Assembly: GCF_042654365.1 (NCBI RefSeq)
Contig: NZ_JBHSGG010000002.1
Span: 186,001 to 250,000 of the forward strand
Origin: Coralloluteibacterium thermophilum
Lineage (GTDB): Bacteria; Pseudomonadota; Gammaproteobacteria; Xanthomonadales; Xanthomonadaceae
DNA: 64,000 nucleotides
Reading direction: 5' to 3'
Shown here: in pieces, positions 43,120 through 53,236 of the stretch
How the letters are laid out: each line of letters opens with the position of its first letter
Numbering within the stretch: the stretch's first letter is position 1
Position numbers and translations under genes: made by a program
The notes under the pieces: generated by a model
What the model was told of the DNA's origin: nothing
Database searches by the model: none
Seen by the model: the letters and a program-made list of their open reading frames with translations, nothing else

Positions 43120-44792
43120 TGCGATTTCCACCAGCGCCGCTCCTGCAGCGCCTGGACGCGCACCGAGACGTCCTGCATGACTTGCTGCAGCGTCTGCAGG
43201 CGCGCGACGACATCGGATGCCAGCGCCTCGTCGCGTCCCGCGCGGTCGAGGGCGTGCTGCGCGGCGCCGTTGGCTGCGTGCTGCAGTGTGGCGATGGCGT
43301 CCCGCAGACCGGGCATGGCACCGGCGACCTGCTCGACCTCGCGCGAGGTAGCGGACAAGCGTTCGTGGAGGGCGTCCATCGCCATCAGCGACTCGTCCTG
43401 CCCGCTGCGCAATGCGGCCAGACTGGCCGAATCGGCACGGACCATGGCCACCAGCTCCCGCAGCTCGGACAGCGCGGTGGCGACATGCTGCTGTAGCGTG
43501 GCTGCTCCCAGGCCCGCCCCGGCCGCTGCCTCGCGCAGCTCGGCCAGCACTGCCGTGAGCAGGTTCTCGATGTGCTGCAGGTGTTGCCTGCGCTGCAGGC
43601 CTTCCGACAGCGAATCGCCGATCGCCTCCAGTACACGGGCGCCGTCCGCCCCGGTGACGATGGCCTCGTAGTCGAGCGCCACCTCCAGCGCCGCGGGCAG
43701 CCGCGGAAGGTCGGCCAGAGCATCGGTCAGATCCAGCTCGACGAACGGATCTGCACCCAACGAACCCCACCGGACCCAATTCGGTGCGGCCGGCGGCAGC
43801 GAGACACCGCCCACCGACAGCACGCGACGCTCCAGAGCGTCGATCTCGCGTAGCACTGCGCCGTCGTCGGCAAGCAGGGAACATCGCGCGATGCCGAAGA
43901 TGCCGGGGCGTTCGGCGGGATCGATTCGAATCCGGGAGAACGCGCCTGACGGGTCCAGAGGCAGGCGCACGACCGCCGGGCCAGCGGCCAGGTCTCGACT
44001 CGCGCAGCTCTGCCTGGTCTCGACATAGTCGGAGCCCGTCTTTCCGAAGTAGACGCGCACGTCTTCGAATGCCTCTCCAGCCACGCCGGCGTCGGCCGTC
44101 TCCTCCGGGCGCGGCGCGAGAGCGGCCAGAAAGGCGCCGAGCTGCGGGTCGGTCTCCAGCGCATCCGCGAACGCCACCAGGCGCTCCGGCCGATGCTCGC
44201 CGACGAAAACCACGCCAAGGCCGTTGCTGTGCTTGAACTCGAAGGTCCGGTAGCGCGCGGACAGCTCTTCCAGGAACCGCCCGACACCGAAGCCGCGCTC
44301 CGTCACCGCGCTGTCGTGAAGCAGCACCACCGCACGATCGCTGAGCTTGGGCAACCAGGTCTCGAAATCGTGCTTCACCGCTTCATACGTATGCAGCCCG
44401 TCGATGTGCAAGAGATCGATCGAGCCCACGGCGAAGTCGTCCACCGCTTCGTCGAAGAACTTCCTGCTCAGGGTGGAGAAGCGACCGTAGCGCGGATCGT
44501 GATAAGCGCTGAGCGTCGCGTACACGCCCTCTCCGTAGCGCTGCGCGTGGTCGTCCCCTCGCCACGAGTCCACCGCCACGCAGCGCGTGGCGAGACCGAG
44601 CCGCTCCACTGCCTGGCAGAACGCCAGATAGGAATTGCCTGAGTGCGTGCCCAGCTCGACCAGCGTACTCGGTCGAACAAGGTCCACCACCAGGTACGCG
44701 AAGGGAATATGGCCGACCCAGGAATGGGGCTCTACGACACGAGGCTTCTGCAGCACCACGGGGTGCGCTTCGAGCCGGAACTCCCTACTCAT
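43116..44792 (-). CDS. SAM methyltransferase with long C-terminal coiled coil (WbdD-like chain-terminator candidate)
   Basis: 558 aa from the ATG at 44792, which has a GGAGAAGG ribosome-binding site and overlaps the wzt stop by 4 bases. Residues about 35-220 are a Methyltransf_24-type domain: LVELGTHSGNSYLAF (44-58), IDLLHIDGLHTYEAVKHD (125-142), VLLHDS. A middle region (about 250-415) is beta-rich. From about 420 to 550 it is nearly all helix with heptad spacing (HIENLLTAVLAELREA, RLQTLQQVMQDVSVRVQ). The order methyltransferase then coiled coil, beside Wzm/Wzt, recalls WbdD of E. coli O8/O9, which caps the chain and sets its length. No kinase domain is visible. Confidence 0.72.
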   Translation of the reverse strand: MSREFRLEAHPVVLQKPRVVEPHSWVGHIPFAYLVVDLVRPSTLVELGTHSGNSYLAFCQAVERLGLATRCVAVDSWRGDDHAQRYGEGVYATLSAYHDPRYGRFSTLSRKFFDEAVDDFAVGSIDLLHIDGLHTYEAVKHDFETWLPKLSDRAVVLLHDSAVTERGFGVGRFLEELSARYRTFEFKHSNGLGVVFVGEHRPERLVAFADALETDPQLGAFLAALAPRPEETADAGVAGEAFEDVRVYFGKTGSDYVETRQSCASRDLAAGPAVVRLPLDPSGAFSRIRIDPAERPGIFGIARCSLLADDGAVLREIDALERRVLSVGGVSLPPAAPNWVRWGSLGADPFVELDLTDALADLPRLPAALEVALDYEAIVTGADGARVLEAIGDSLSEGLQRRQHLQHIENLLTAVLAELREAAAGAGLGAATLQQHVATALSELRELVAMVRADSASLAALRSGQDESLMAMDALHERLSATSREVEQVAGAMPGLRDAIATLQHAANGAAQHALDRAGRDEALASDVVARLQTLQQVMQDVSVRVQALQERRWWKSQ

Positions 44793-46138
44793 GGAACCTT
44801 CTCCAGGGCAATGCGCGCCATCGGCAGGCCAAGAATGCCGATCGACCAAGACTGGCAAGTAGACTTCAGCGCGATAGCCTCGTGCACCCAGTGCTGGATC
44901 GCGTGGTCGTCTCTGCCGCCATCGGCCACACCGATGGTGATGAAGTAATCGCCGGCCTTGAGGCGCGGCATCTCGAATTCGAACGTCGCCCGCAGCCGCT
45001 CGCCGGGGGCGGCATCGACATGGTCGCCCAGCGTGCTGACATAGGTGTTGTCGCCGAACAACAACTGACCCAGCCGGTCCTTGAGGTAAAAGCCGACGAT
45101 GGGCCGAAGCACCGGGCCATCGGCGATGACCTCGACCTCAAGCCTCACCGATTCCCCGCCCACGCACCATGCGAGTTCGCGGCCGGACACATCGCGCAGC
45201 GAAACGTCGCCGATGCGCGCACGCATCTCGCCGAAGCCCGTGGTCCCCGGATCGAACGGCACCACCTCGATGTCGTTGCGCAGGCTGCTTCGATTGACCC
45301 AGTCCCGGCGCATGTCGTGGCGCTCGCGCTTGGCCGCCTGACCACCGCCATCCGCGATGCGCATGCCCGCTTCGCCCTGACGTGCAGCGATGACGGATTC
45401 CAGATACATCTGAACCACGTCGCGCGAGGGGCCATACGCCTGTGGCGCGCCGCCGTCCAGCCAGAGCGCGCGGTCGCACAGACCGCTCACCGAGGCATCG
45501 TCGTGGCTGACGAACAGCAGGGTCCCCCGCGCCTTGAACTCGCGCAGGAAGCGCATGCACTTCTGGGTAAAGAAGGCATCGCCCACCGCCAGCGCCTCGT
45601 CGATGATGAGCACGTCGGCGTCGACGTGCGCCATCACGGCGAACGCCAACCGCATCACCATGCCGCTGGAGTAGTTCCGGATGGGCTGGTCGATGAACTC
45701 GCCGATGTCGGCGAACGCCAGGATCGCCTCCAGCCGCGACTGGACCTCCTCCGAGGACAGCCCAAGGATGGCGGCGTTGAGATATATGTTCTCGCGCCCG
45801 GTGAAATCCGGGTTGAAGCCGCTGCCCAGTTCGAGCAGTGCCGCGATGCGGCCACGCACGCGGATGACCCCTTCGGTCGGCGCGAGCGTGCCGGCGATCA
45901 GCTGAAGCAATGTGGACTTGCCCGACCCGTTGCGCCCGATAATGCCCAGCGTTTCGCCACGCCGCACCTGGAGATCGACGCCGCGCAGCGCCCAGAACTC
46001 GCGATAGTAACGCCTGCGATCTCCGAACAGCCCCTGGAGCAACCGGTGCGACGGCCGGTCGTAAACGTGGTAGCACTTCCCCAGACCCGAGGCGTCGATG
46101 ATCCAGTCGTCGTGCGCTTCTGCCGTCTCAGAGGACAT
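44789..46138 (-). CDS. wzt: O-antigen ABC transporter ATPase with C-terminal carbohydrate-binding domain
   Basis: 449 aa. ABC domain: GIIGRNGSGKSTLLQL (Walker A 68-75), YSSGMVMRLAFAV (signature), VLIIDEALAVGDAFFTQKC (Walker B). Residues about 285-449 form a Wzt-C beta-sandwich (ARIGDVSLRDVSGRELAW, VGFYLKDRLGQLLFGDNTY, AGDYFITIGVADG). In O8/O9a/O12-type systems this domain reads the terminal modification of the finished chain, so its presence fits the methyltransferase gene that follows. Overlaps wzm by 11 bases. Confidence 0.93.
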   Translation of the reverse strand: MSSETAEAHDDWIIDASGLGKCYHVYDRPSHRLLQGLFGDRRRYYREFWALRGVDLQVRRGETLGIIGRNGSGKSTLLQLIAGTLAPTEGVIRVRGRIAALLELGSGFNPDFTGRENIYLNAAILGLSSEEVQSRLEAILAFADIGEFIDQPIRNYSSGMVMRLAFAVMAHVDADVLIIDEALAVGDAFFTQKCMRFLREFKARGTLLFVSHDDASVSGLCDRALWLDGGAPQAYGPSRDVVQMYLESVIAARQGEAGMRIADGGGQAAKRERHDMRRDWVNRSSLRNDIEVVPFDPGTTGFGEMRARIGDVSLRDVSGRELAWCVGGESVRLEVEVIADGPVLRPIVGFYLKDRLGQLLFGDNTYVSTLGDHVDAAPGERLRATFEFEMPRLKAGDYFITIGVADGGRDDHAIQHWVHEAIALKSTCQSWSIGILGLPMARIALEKVP

Positions 46139-46967
46139 CCGCGAATCCCCTGCGCGTCTTCTGGAAAACGGCGAACCCGAAGTAGGCGAATCCGACCGCG
46201 CCAAGCAGATACAACCCGAGCCCCTGCCAGTCGGGCAGGCGGCCCCAGAACGCGACCTCGCGCGCCTGGTCGATGATGAAGGTCAACGGATTCAACCGGA
46301 AGACCACCTGATAGCCCTCCGGCAACGTTTCGACGGGGATGATCGCCGAGGAAAGGAACAGCAGCGCAGTCGCAAGAACGCCCGTTACCTGCCCGATATC
46401 GCGCAGGAAGACGCTCAACGAAGACAGGAGCCAGATCACGCCGAGCGCCACGAACGCCAGCGGCACGAGCACCAGCGGCCATAGCAGCACCGTCGCGTGG
46501 ATCTCGCCGCGCAGCATCATGTTGAGCAGGACAAACACCAGCACGTTGGCGAACGCGTGGAACAACGCCGACAGCACGACCGTCCATGGCAGCACGTCGA
46601 GTGGGAACACGATCTTCTTGACCAGATTCGCGTTTCCCACGATCAATGCAGGCGCGCGGGTCAGGCACTCGGCGAAGAAGCCGTGCACGATCAGTCCCAT
46701 GAAGAGCAGCATCGCGAAATCGGCGGTATCGCCAGTGGTTCCAGGCCAGCGTGCGCGCAGGATGTATCCGAACGCGACCGTGTAGACGATCAACATGAAG
46801 AACGGGCTGATCAGCGACCACAGCAGCCCGAAACTGGCACCACGGTATCGGCCGAGTACGTCGCGCCGAGCGAGTTCGATCGTCAGAGAGCGGTGTTTGA
46901 GCCAGGCATTGAACGGGCCGCTCAGGGTGAGCACCGGTGGAGACAGCGAACTCGAGTGCATGGTCAT
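46128..46967 (-). CDS. wzm: O-antigen ABC transporter permease
   Basis: 279 aa ABC-2 type permease with six membrane helices. Family features: LARRDVLGRYRGASFGLLWS near the N-terminus, NANLVKKIVFPLDVLPW in the middle and LNPLTFIIDQAREV late. It exports undecaprenyl-linked O polysaccharide with Wzt. Met at 46967 overlaps the stop of the cystathionine lyase gene by 4 bases; a second Met at 46961 is equally possible. No Wzx/Wzy pair is seen, so this is an ABC-dependent locus. Confidence 0.94.
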   Translation of the reverse strand: MTMHSSSLSPPVLTLSGPFNAWLKHRSLTIELARRDVLGRYRGASFGLLWSLISPFFMLIVYTVAFGYILRARWPGTTGDTADFAMLLFMGLIVHGFFAECLTRAPALIVGNANLVKKIVFPLDVLPWTVVLSALFHAFANVLVFVLLNMMLRGEIHATVLLWPLVLVPLAFVALGVIWLLSSLSVFLRDIGQVTGVLATALLFLSSAIIPVETLPEGYQVVFRLNPLTFIIDQAREVAFWGRLPDWQGLGLYLLGAVGFAYFGFAVFQKTRRGFADVL

Positions 46968-48133
46968 GCTTCCAAGGCGCGTAGAAGATCCGCGCGCTGA
47001 TCGCTCAGCTCCTCCACGCCTACGCTCAACCTCACCAGGCCGCCAACGATGCCCAGCGCCTCGCGCCGCTCCGCTGGTACCGAGGCATGGGTCATGACCG
47101 CCGGATGGTTCACGAGGCTCTCGACGCCACCGAGCGACTCGGCGAGCGCGAACAGCTCACAGCGCTCGAGCATCCGCTTGGCGGCCTCGAAGCCTTCCTT
47201 GAGCACGATGCTGACGATGCCGCCGAAGCCTCCGACCATCTGCCGCTTCGCCAGCTCGTGCTGCGGGTGGGACGCAAGACCCGGATAGATCACCCGCTCG
47301 ATCGCCGGATGCGTCTCCAGCCACCGCGCAAGCTCGAGTGCGTTCTCGCAATGCGCCCGCATCCGCAGGTGCAGGGTCTTGAGCCCGCGCAGAGCGAGGA
47401 AGCTGTCGAAAGGCCCCTGCACACCGCCGACGGAGTTCTGCAGGAATGCCATCTGCTCCGCAAGCTCGGCGTCGTCGCCGACGACGGCCATGCCTCCGAC
47501 GATGTCGGAGTGCCCGTTGAGGTATTTCGTCGCCGAGTGCACGACGATGTGGGCGCCCAGCTCCAGCGGACGCTGCAGCATCGGCGACGCGAACGTGTTG
47601 TCCACCACCACGATCAACCCGCGCCTGCGCGCCCGCTCGGCGACCGCCGCGATGTCCACGAGCTTGAGCATCGGGTTGGTCGGCGTCTCGATCCAGACCA
47701 TGCGCGTCTTCGGCGTAACTGCGGCTTCGAACCCCTCGGGGTCGGCAAGGTCCACAAAGCTGAAGTCGAGTCCGGCGCTGCGCCGGCGCACCCGCTCGAA
47801 CAGACGGTAGCTGCCGCCATACAGGTCGTCCATGGCGATCACGTGGCTGCCCGTATCGAGCAGTTCGAGGATCGTCGAACTCGCGGCGAGGCCGGACGCG
47901 AAGGCGTAGCCGCGGCTTCCACCCTCGAGGTCGGCGACGCAACGCTCGTAGGCGAAGCGCGTCGGATTGTGCGAACGCGAGTATTCGAAGCCCTGGTGCT
48001 CGCCAGGACTGCGTTGGACGTAGGTGCTGGTGGCGTAGATCGGCGTCATCACGGCGCCGGTGCTCGGATCGGGCGACTGCCCGGCATGGATGGCACGGGT
48101 GCCCAGTCCGAGGGAACGGGAAGATGTCGGCAT
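46964..48133 (-). CDS. Cystathionine gamma-lyase / gamma-synthase family PLP enzyme
   Basis: 389 aa. PLP Lys203 in VVHSATKYLNGHSD; VIAMDDLYGGSYRLF, WIETPTNPMLKLVDI and GGVESLVNHPAVMTHA are family hallmarks. Synthase (MetB) and lyase cannot be told apart surely, but the adjacent cystathionine beta-synthase makes reverse transsulfuration (lyase) likely. This is the metB/cgl gene that borders the LPS locus in Xanthomonas. Its stop overlaps the wzm start, so export genes may be read from its transcript. Confidence 0.92.
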   Translation of the reverse strand: MPTSSRSLGLGTRAIHAGQSPDPSTGAVMTPIYATSTYVQRSPGEHQGFEYSRSHNPTRFAYERCVADLEGGSRGYAFASGLAASSTILELLDTGSHVIAMDDLYGGSYRLFERVRRRSAGLDFSFVDLADPEGFEAAVTPKTRMVWIETPTNPMLKLVDIAAVAERARRRGLIVVVDNTFASPMLQRPLELGAHIVVHSATKYLNGHSDIVGGMAVVGDDAELAEQMAFLQNSVGGVQGPFDSFLALRGLKTLHLRMRAHCENALELARWLETHPAIERVIYPGLASHPQHELAKRQMVGGFGGIVSIVLKEGFEAAKRMLERCELFALAESLGGVESLVNHPAVMTHASVPAERREALGIVGGLVRLSVGVEELSDQRADLLRALEA

Positions 48134-48175
48134 GGCGATGTGAAGGGGGAGGAGGGGGACCGCGATGCGGAGGCG

Positions 48176-49546
<1,371 letters not shown>

Positions 49547-49720
49547 GTCGACCTTGCCGGGATGCGGGGCGCCGCGGCGGTCCTGGACCCCGGCGGCGGA
49601 GCCGGAAAGTCTAGCAAAACCGGGGCGACCGGCCTGCGGTCCGGGCGCCGCCGGGCTGCACTGCCACGTCCGCGCAGCGGCCCGAGTGGACGCTGCGCGG
49701 CGCGTGCCGGAGCGGCGGCG

Positions 49721-49942
49721 TCAGGAGCCGGCGGCTGAGCCGCAGAGGCGGGTCAGCCTGTCCTTGGCGCGCAGTTTCTCCCTCTTCAACCGTGCGAGGG
49801 TGGTGTCGTCCACCGGCTTGACGCCGAGCTCGGCGTCGATGACCTGCCTGTCGAGTTCCTGGTGCCGCTGGTACAGCGCGCGGATCTCTCCGTCGCTCTT
49901 CAGGATCGCATCCAACTCTGCCGGGGACTGGGCGTCGAACAT
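49721..49942 (-). CDS. Small YdcH-like (DUF465) protein
   Basis: 73 aa. DAILKSDGEIRALYQRHQEL followed by KREKLRAKDRLTRL is the short helical hairpin of the DUF465/YdcH family; role unknown. The ATG at 49942 is set by GAAGGAGG eight bases upstream. It stands alone; the 277 bases upstream contain an AT-rich island around 50135-50185, the likely promoter area, and no gene. Confidence 0.85.
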   Translation of the reverse strand: MFDAQSPAELDAILKSDGEIRALYQRHQELDRQVIDAELGVKPVDDTTLARLKREKLRAKDRLTRLCGSAAGS

Positions 49943-50219
49943 GGAAGACCTCCTTCGGTCATGGACATGACATCGGGGGATCCACGGGGGCGGCGCCCGC
50001 CCTGCCGCCCGGGACGGCCGGAGACGGCAGTCGCGTCCGCCGCGAACCCGCGGCCAGGCAGGGGGCCTGGAACTCGACCCTACTCCGCCCTTCCGGGGTC
50101 CGCAACCGCAAGGCGCCGTGAAACGACGCCGGCACGAAAGAATGAAAATTCCTTGTTTATCAGTCGGTTGAGAACATGAAACACGGACCTGGCGCGGACC
50201 GTCGCCCGCGCCGCCCGGC

Positions 50220-50846
50220 TCAGTCCTCGTCCGCGTCGAGACCCGCGGCGAGCTCCGCCTCGCGCCGCGCGAGTTCGGCCTCGCGCTGCCTGGCCTCCGC
50301 CAGGCGACGCGCCTGCGCCGCCTCGCGCCGCGCCGCCTCGGCACGGCGGGTGGCCTCGCCGAGGGCGGTCTGGTCCTCCTCGGCGAGCTGGCGCAGCCGC
50401 TCGGCCTCTTCCTGCTGGGCGAGGCTGCGCAGGCGCAGGTACTCGGCCTCGCGCCGCGCCCGCTCGGCCTCCGCACGCGTGGCCTGCAGCACGATCCGGT
50501 CGCGCTCGCGCTCCAGCTGGGCCACCTGGCGCCGCGCGAGCTCCGCTTCGGCCTCCGTCCGCGCGATGCGCACGCGGGTCTCGGCGAGGTACAGCGCGTG
50601 CTCGCGATCGCGTGCGGACGCGGCCGCCGCCGCGTCCACCGCCTGGTGCGCGCGGTAGCGCTCCACCGCCCCCAGGTCGGCCAGCGACGGATCGTCGTCC
50701 AGTTCGCGCAGGCTCCGCTTCAGCGCGGCGACCTCGTTCTCGACGGCGGGCTGCTGCGCCGCCGGACGGCGCGAGGCCTGCGCGCTGGCCACGTCCGCGA
50801 CGAAGACGAGGGCGACGGCGAGGAAAAGCGGCTTCAGATGGGTCAT
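50220..50846 (-). CDS. Periplasmic coiled-coil protein, partner of a DUF4398 lipoprotein
   Basis: 208 aa. Signal peptide MTHLKPLFLAVALVFVADVASA. The rest is a continuous charged helix (EAELARRQVAQLERERDRIV, RREAAQARRLAEARQREAEL) predicted to be a coiled coil. In related gammaproteobacteria the gene after a DUF4398 protein usually continues into an OmpA peptidoglycan-binding domain; this one ends LAAGLDADED, and no OmpA motif appears in any frame of the following 270 bases. It overlaps the DUF4398 gene by 4 bases. Confidence 0.7.
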   Translation of the reverse strand: MTHLKPLFLAVALVFVADVASAQASRRPAAQQPAVENEVAALKRSLRELDDDPSLADLGAVERYRAHQAVDAAAAASARDREHALYLAETRVRIARTEAEAELARRQVAQLERERDRIVLQATRAEAERARREAEYLRLRSLAQQEEAERLRQLAEEDQTALGEATRRAEAARREAAQARRLAEARQREAELARREAELAAGLDADED

Positions 50847-51220
50847 CGGTCACGCTCCGCATCGAGGAGGCGCTGGCGCAGGCCTTCGTTCTCGCGCGTG
50901 CGCGCGGCGACGTCGGCCCGCGCGGTGGCGAGACGGGCCTGGGCCCGGGCGAGATCGGCGGAGGCCTCCGCTTCGAGTGCGCGCTGACGCGCATCGGCAT
51001 AGCGACGGGCGGCTTCGGCCTCCTGGGCGAGCGCCAGCCGTTCGCGCGCTTCGGCCAGCGCCTGCGGGGCGTACTGGTCGGCGTCGGCGCGCGTCGCCGA
51101 GGCCAGCGCGGCCTGCGCCGCGGAGAGCTCCGCCGCGGGTGGCGGCACCGTCGCGCAGGAAGCGAGCAGCAGCGCACAAAGCCCGGCGGCGCGATGGATT
51201 TTTAACTTGGGAACTGTCAT
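50843..51220 (-). CDS. DUF4398-domain lipoprotein
   Basis: 125 aa. Signal peptide KIHRAAGLCALLLASC with lipobox LLASC. The mature helix begins AAELSAAQAALASATRADAD and continues QYAPQALAEARERLALAQEA, the DUF4398 pattern. I use the ATG at 51220; a GTG three codons upstream is possible. Likely forms an envelope-spanning helical partner with the next gene product. Divergent from pilU across 103 bases. Confidence 0.8.
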   Translation of the reverse strand: MTVPKLKIHRAAGLCALLLASCATVPPPAAELSAAQAALASATRADADQYAPQALAEARERLALAQEAEAARRYADARQRALEAEASADLARAQARLATARADVAARTRENEGLRQRLLDAERDR

Positions 51221-51323
51221 AAAAACCACTCAGCGTCCGCGTGGACATTCCGCGGCTATTGTGGGAACGCAGCCCTGCCCTTGCAATGACGAGCGGCACG
51301 GCCGCCTCAAGGGGATCGTGCGC

Positions 51324-52445
51324 ATGGACATCGGCTACTTCCTGAAGCTGATGACGGAAAAGAACGCGTCGGACATGTTCCTGTCCACGGGCGCGCCGGT
51401 GTACATCAAGGTCGAGGGCAAGCTCTACCCCCTCGGGAGCACCGGGCTCCCGCCCGGGATGGTCAAGAAGATCGCCTACTCGCTGATGGACGAGGGGCAG
51501 GTGCCGGTGTTCGAGCGCGAGCTCGAGTTCAACATGGCCATCGCGGTGAAGGACGCCGGGCGCTTCCGCGTCAACGTGTTCAAGCAGCGCGGCGAAGTGG
51601 GCATGGTGATCCGCGCGATCAAGTACGAGATCCCGACCATCGAGCAGCTCAAGCTGCCGCCGATCCTGAAGGACATCGTCAACGAGCCGCGCGGCCTGGT
51701 GCTGGTCGTCGGTTCCACCGGCTCGGGCAAGTCCACGACGCTGGCGTCGATGGTCGACCACCGCAACAGCACGTAGACCGGGCACATCCTCACCATCGAG
51801 GACCCGATCGAGTACCTGCACAAGCACAAGAAGTCGCTGGTCAACCAGCGCGAGGTCGGCCTCGACACCCACGCCTTCCACAACGCGCTGAAGAACGCGA
51901 TGCGCGAGGCGCCGGACGTCATCCTGATCGGCGAGATCCTGGACTCGACGACGATGGAGTCGGCGATCGCCTTCGCCGAGACCGGCCACCTGTGCCTGGC
52001 GACACTGCACTCGAACAACGCCGACCAGACGCTCGAGCGCATCCTCAACTTCTTCCCGGAGTCGGCGCACAAGAACGTCCTGATGAACCTGGCGCTGAAC
52101 CTCAAGGCGGTGATCAGCCTGCGCCTGGTCGAGGGCAAGAACGGCAAGCGGCTGCCGGCCACCGAGATCCTGGTGAACACGCCGCTGATCCGCGACCTGA
52201 TCCGCCGCGGCCAAATCCACGAGATCAAGGACGCCATGGACAAGTCGCTGGAGGAAGGCATGCATACCTTCGACCAGTCGCTGTTCCGGCTCTACAAGGA
52301 AGGCAAGATCGAACTGGAGGAGGCGCTGCGCAAGGCCGACTCGCGCGACGGCCTGTCGCTCAAGATCCGCCTCACCGAGGGTGCCTCGGGCGAGGAGGAC
52401 CCCTACGCCGACGTCTTCAACGGCGAGAACCAGCTGCAGTACTGA
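51324..52445 (+). pseudogene. pilU: Type IV pilus retraction ATPase PilU, interrupted by an in-frame TAG
   Basis: 374 codons if read through. The first 150 residues (MDIGYFLKLMTEKNASDMFL onward) end right after the Walker A GSTGSGKSTTLAS (residues 130-142); codon 151 (51774-51776) is TAG. The same frame continues with TGHILTIEDPIEYLHKHKKS, GEILDSTTMES and TGHLCLATLHSNNADQ to a normal C-terminus. A Ser codon TCG is expected there by family likeness, so one C-to-A change would explain it. GEILD replaces the common GEIRD. Either a recent null mutation, an assembly error, or suppression. Start ATG has AAGGGGA upstream. Confidence 0.85.
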
Positions 52446-52457
52446 GCGCCGCGGCGA

Positions 52458-52482
52458 CGCCGTCGCCCGCCGGGCGGCGGCG
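52458..52482. terminator. Hairpin between convergent pilU and maiA
   Basis: Arms 52458-52468 and 52472-52482 pair over 11 bases (one G-U) with a 3-base loop; no T-run. Confidence 0.35.
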
Positions 52483-52488
52483 CGCGGG

Positions 52489-53160
52489 TCACTGCGACGC
52501 GGGTGCGTCCGGCTGGTTCTCGGGCCGTGCCGCGTCGAACTCGGGCAGCGCGAGGCAGGCCGCGTTGACGCGGGCGACGGTCGGATACGGCGCGAGGTCG
52601 ACGCCGAAGCGCTGGGCGTTGAACACCTGGGGCACCAGGCAGCAGTCGGCAAGCCCGGGGGCCTCGCCGTCGCAGAAGCTCCCGGTCGAGGGATGGTCCT
52701 GCAGCAGGGTCTCGATCGCAGCGAGGCCCTCGCTCACCCAGTGACGGATCCACAGCTCGCGCTCGGCCTGCGGCACCGACCACTCGCGCTCCAGGAACTG
52801 CAGCACGCGCAGGTTGTTGAGCGGATGGATGTCGCAGGCGACCGTCTGGGCGAGCGCCCGCACGCGCGCGCGATCGCGGGCACGGGCCGGCAGGAGCGGC
52901 GGCGTCGGCCAGGTCTCGTCGAGGTACTCGATGATCGCCAGCGACTGCCGGTACACCCGGGCCCCGTGCACGAGCGTCGGCACCAGCCCCTGCGGGTTGA
53001 GCGCGCGGTATTCCGGCGTGTGCTGCCGCCCGCCGTCCTGCACCAGGTGCACGGGCACGGTCTCGTACGCCAGCCCCTTGAGGTTGAGGGCGATGCGCAC
53101 GCGGTAGGCCGCGCTGGAGCGCCAGTAGGAATGGAGTTTGAGCGTCTCGCTGTCGTTCAC
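52489..53160 (-). CDS. maiA: Maleylacetoacetate isomerase (zeta-class GST)
   Basis: 223 aa. The active-site motif SYWRSSAAYRVRIALNLKG (SSxxxRVRIAL) defines zeta-class GSTs; YRALNPQGLVPTL and SLAIIEYLDETWP bind glutathione. The C-terminal all-alpha domain includes CDIHPLNNLRVLQFL. It isomerises maleylacetoacetate to fumarylacetoacetate in tyrosine breakdown. Start GTG at 53160. It follows fah by 76 bases on the same strand, giving two consecutive pathway steps. Confidence 0.92.
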   Translation of the reverse strand: MNDSETLKLHSYWRSSAAYRVRIALNLKGLAYETVPVHLVQDGGRQHTPEYRALNPQGLVPTLVHGARVYRQSLAIIEYLDETWPTPPLLPARARDRARVRALAQTVACDIHPLNNLRVLQFLEREWSVPQAERELWIRHWVSEGLAAIETLLQDHPSTGSFCDGEAPGLADCCLVPQVFNAQRFGVDLAPYPTVARVNAACLALPEFDAARPENQPDAPASQ

Positions 53161-53236
53161 GGCCTGCCGTCCCGGCGTCTGCGGTCGCCGGAGGGCCTGG
53201 GGCCCGCGGCGGTCTGGATCGCGATGGCGCGGCCGC

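Noticed and set aside
49547..50219. SAM or other sulfur-related riboswitch upstream of cbs, or a hidden gene in the spacers around the YdcH-like gene
   Set aside because: No conserved riboswitch core or coding-like frame is visible; only an AT-rich island near 50135-50185 that looks like a promoter area.
51324..52445. Frameshift as the cause of the split pilU
   Set aside because: Both halves are in the same frame; the only defect is a single TAG codon.
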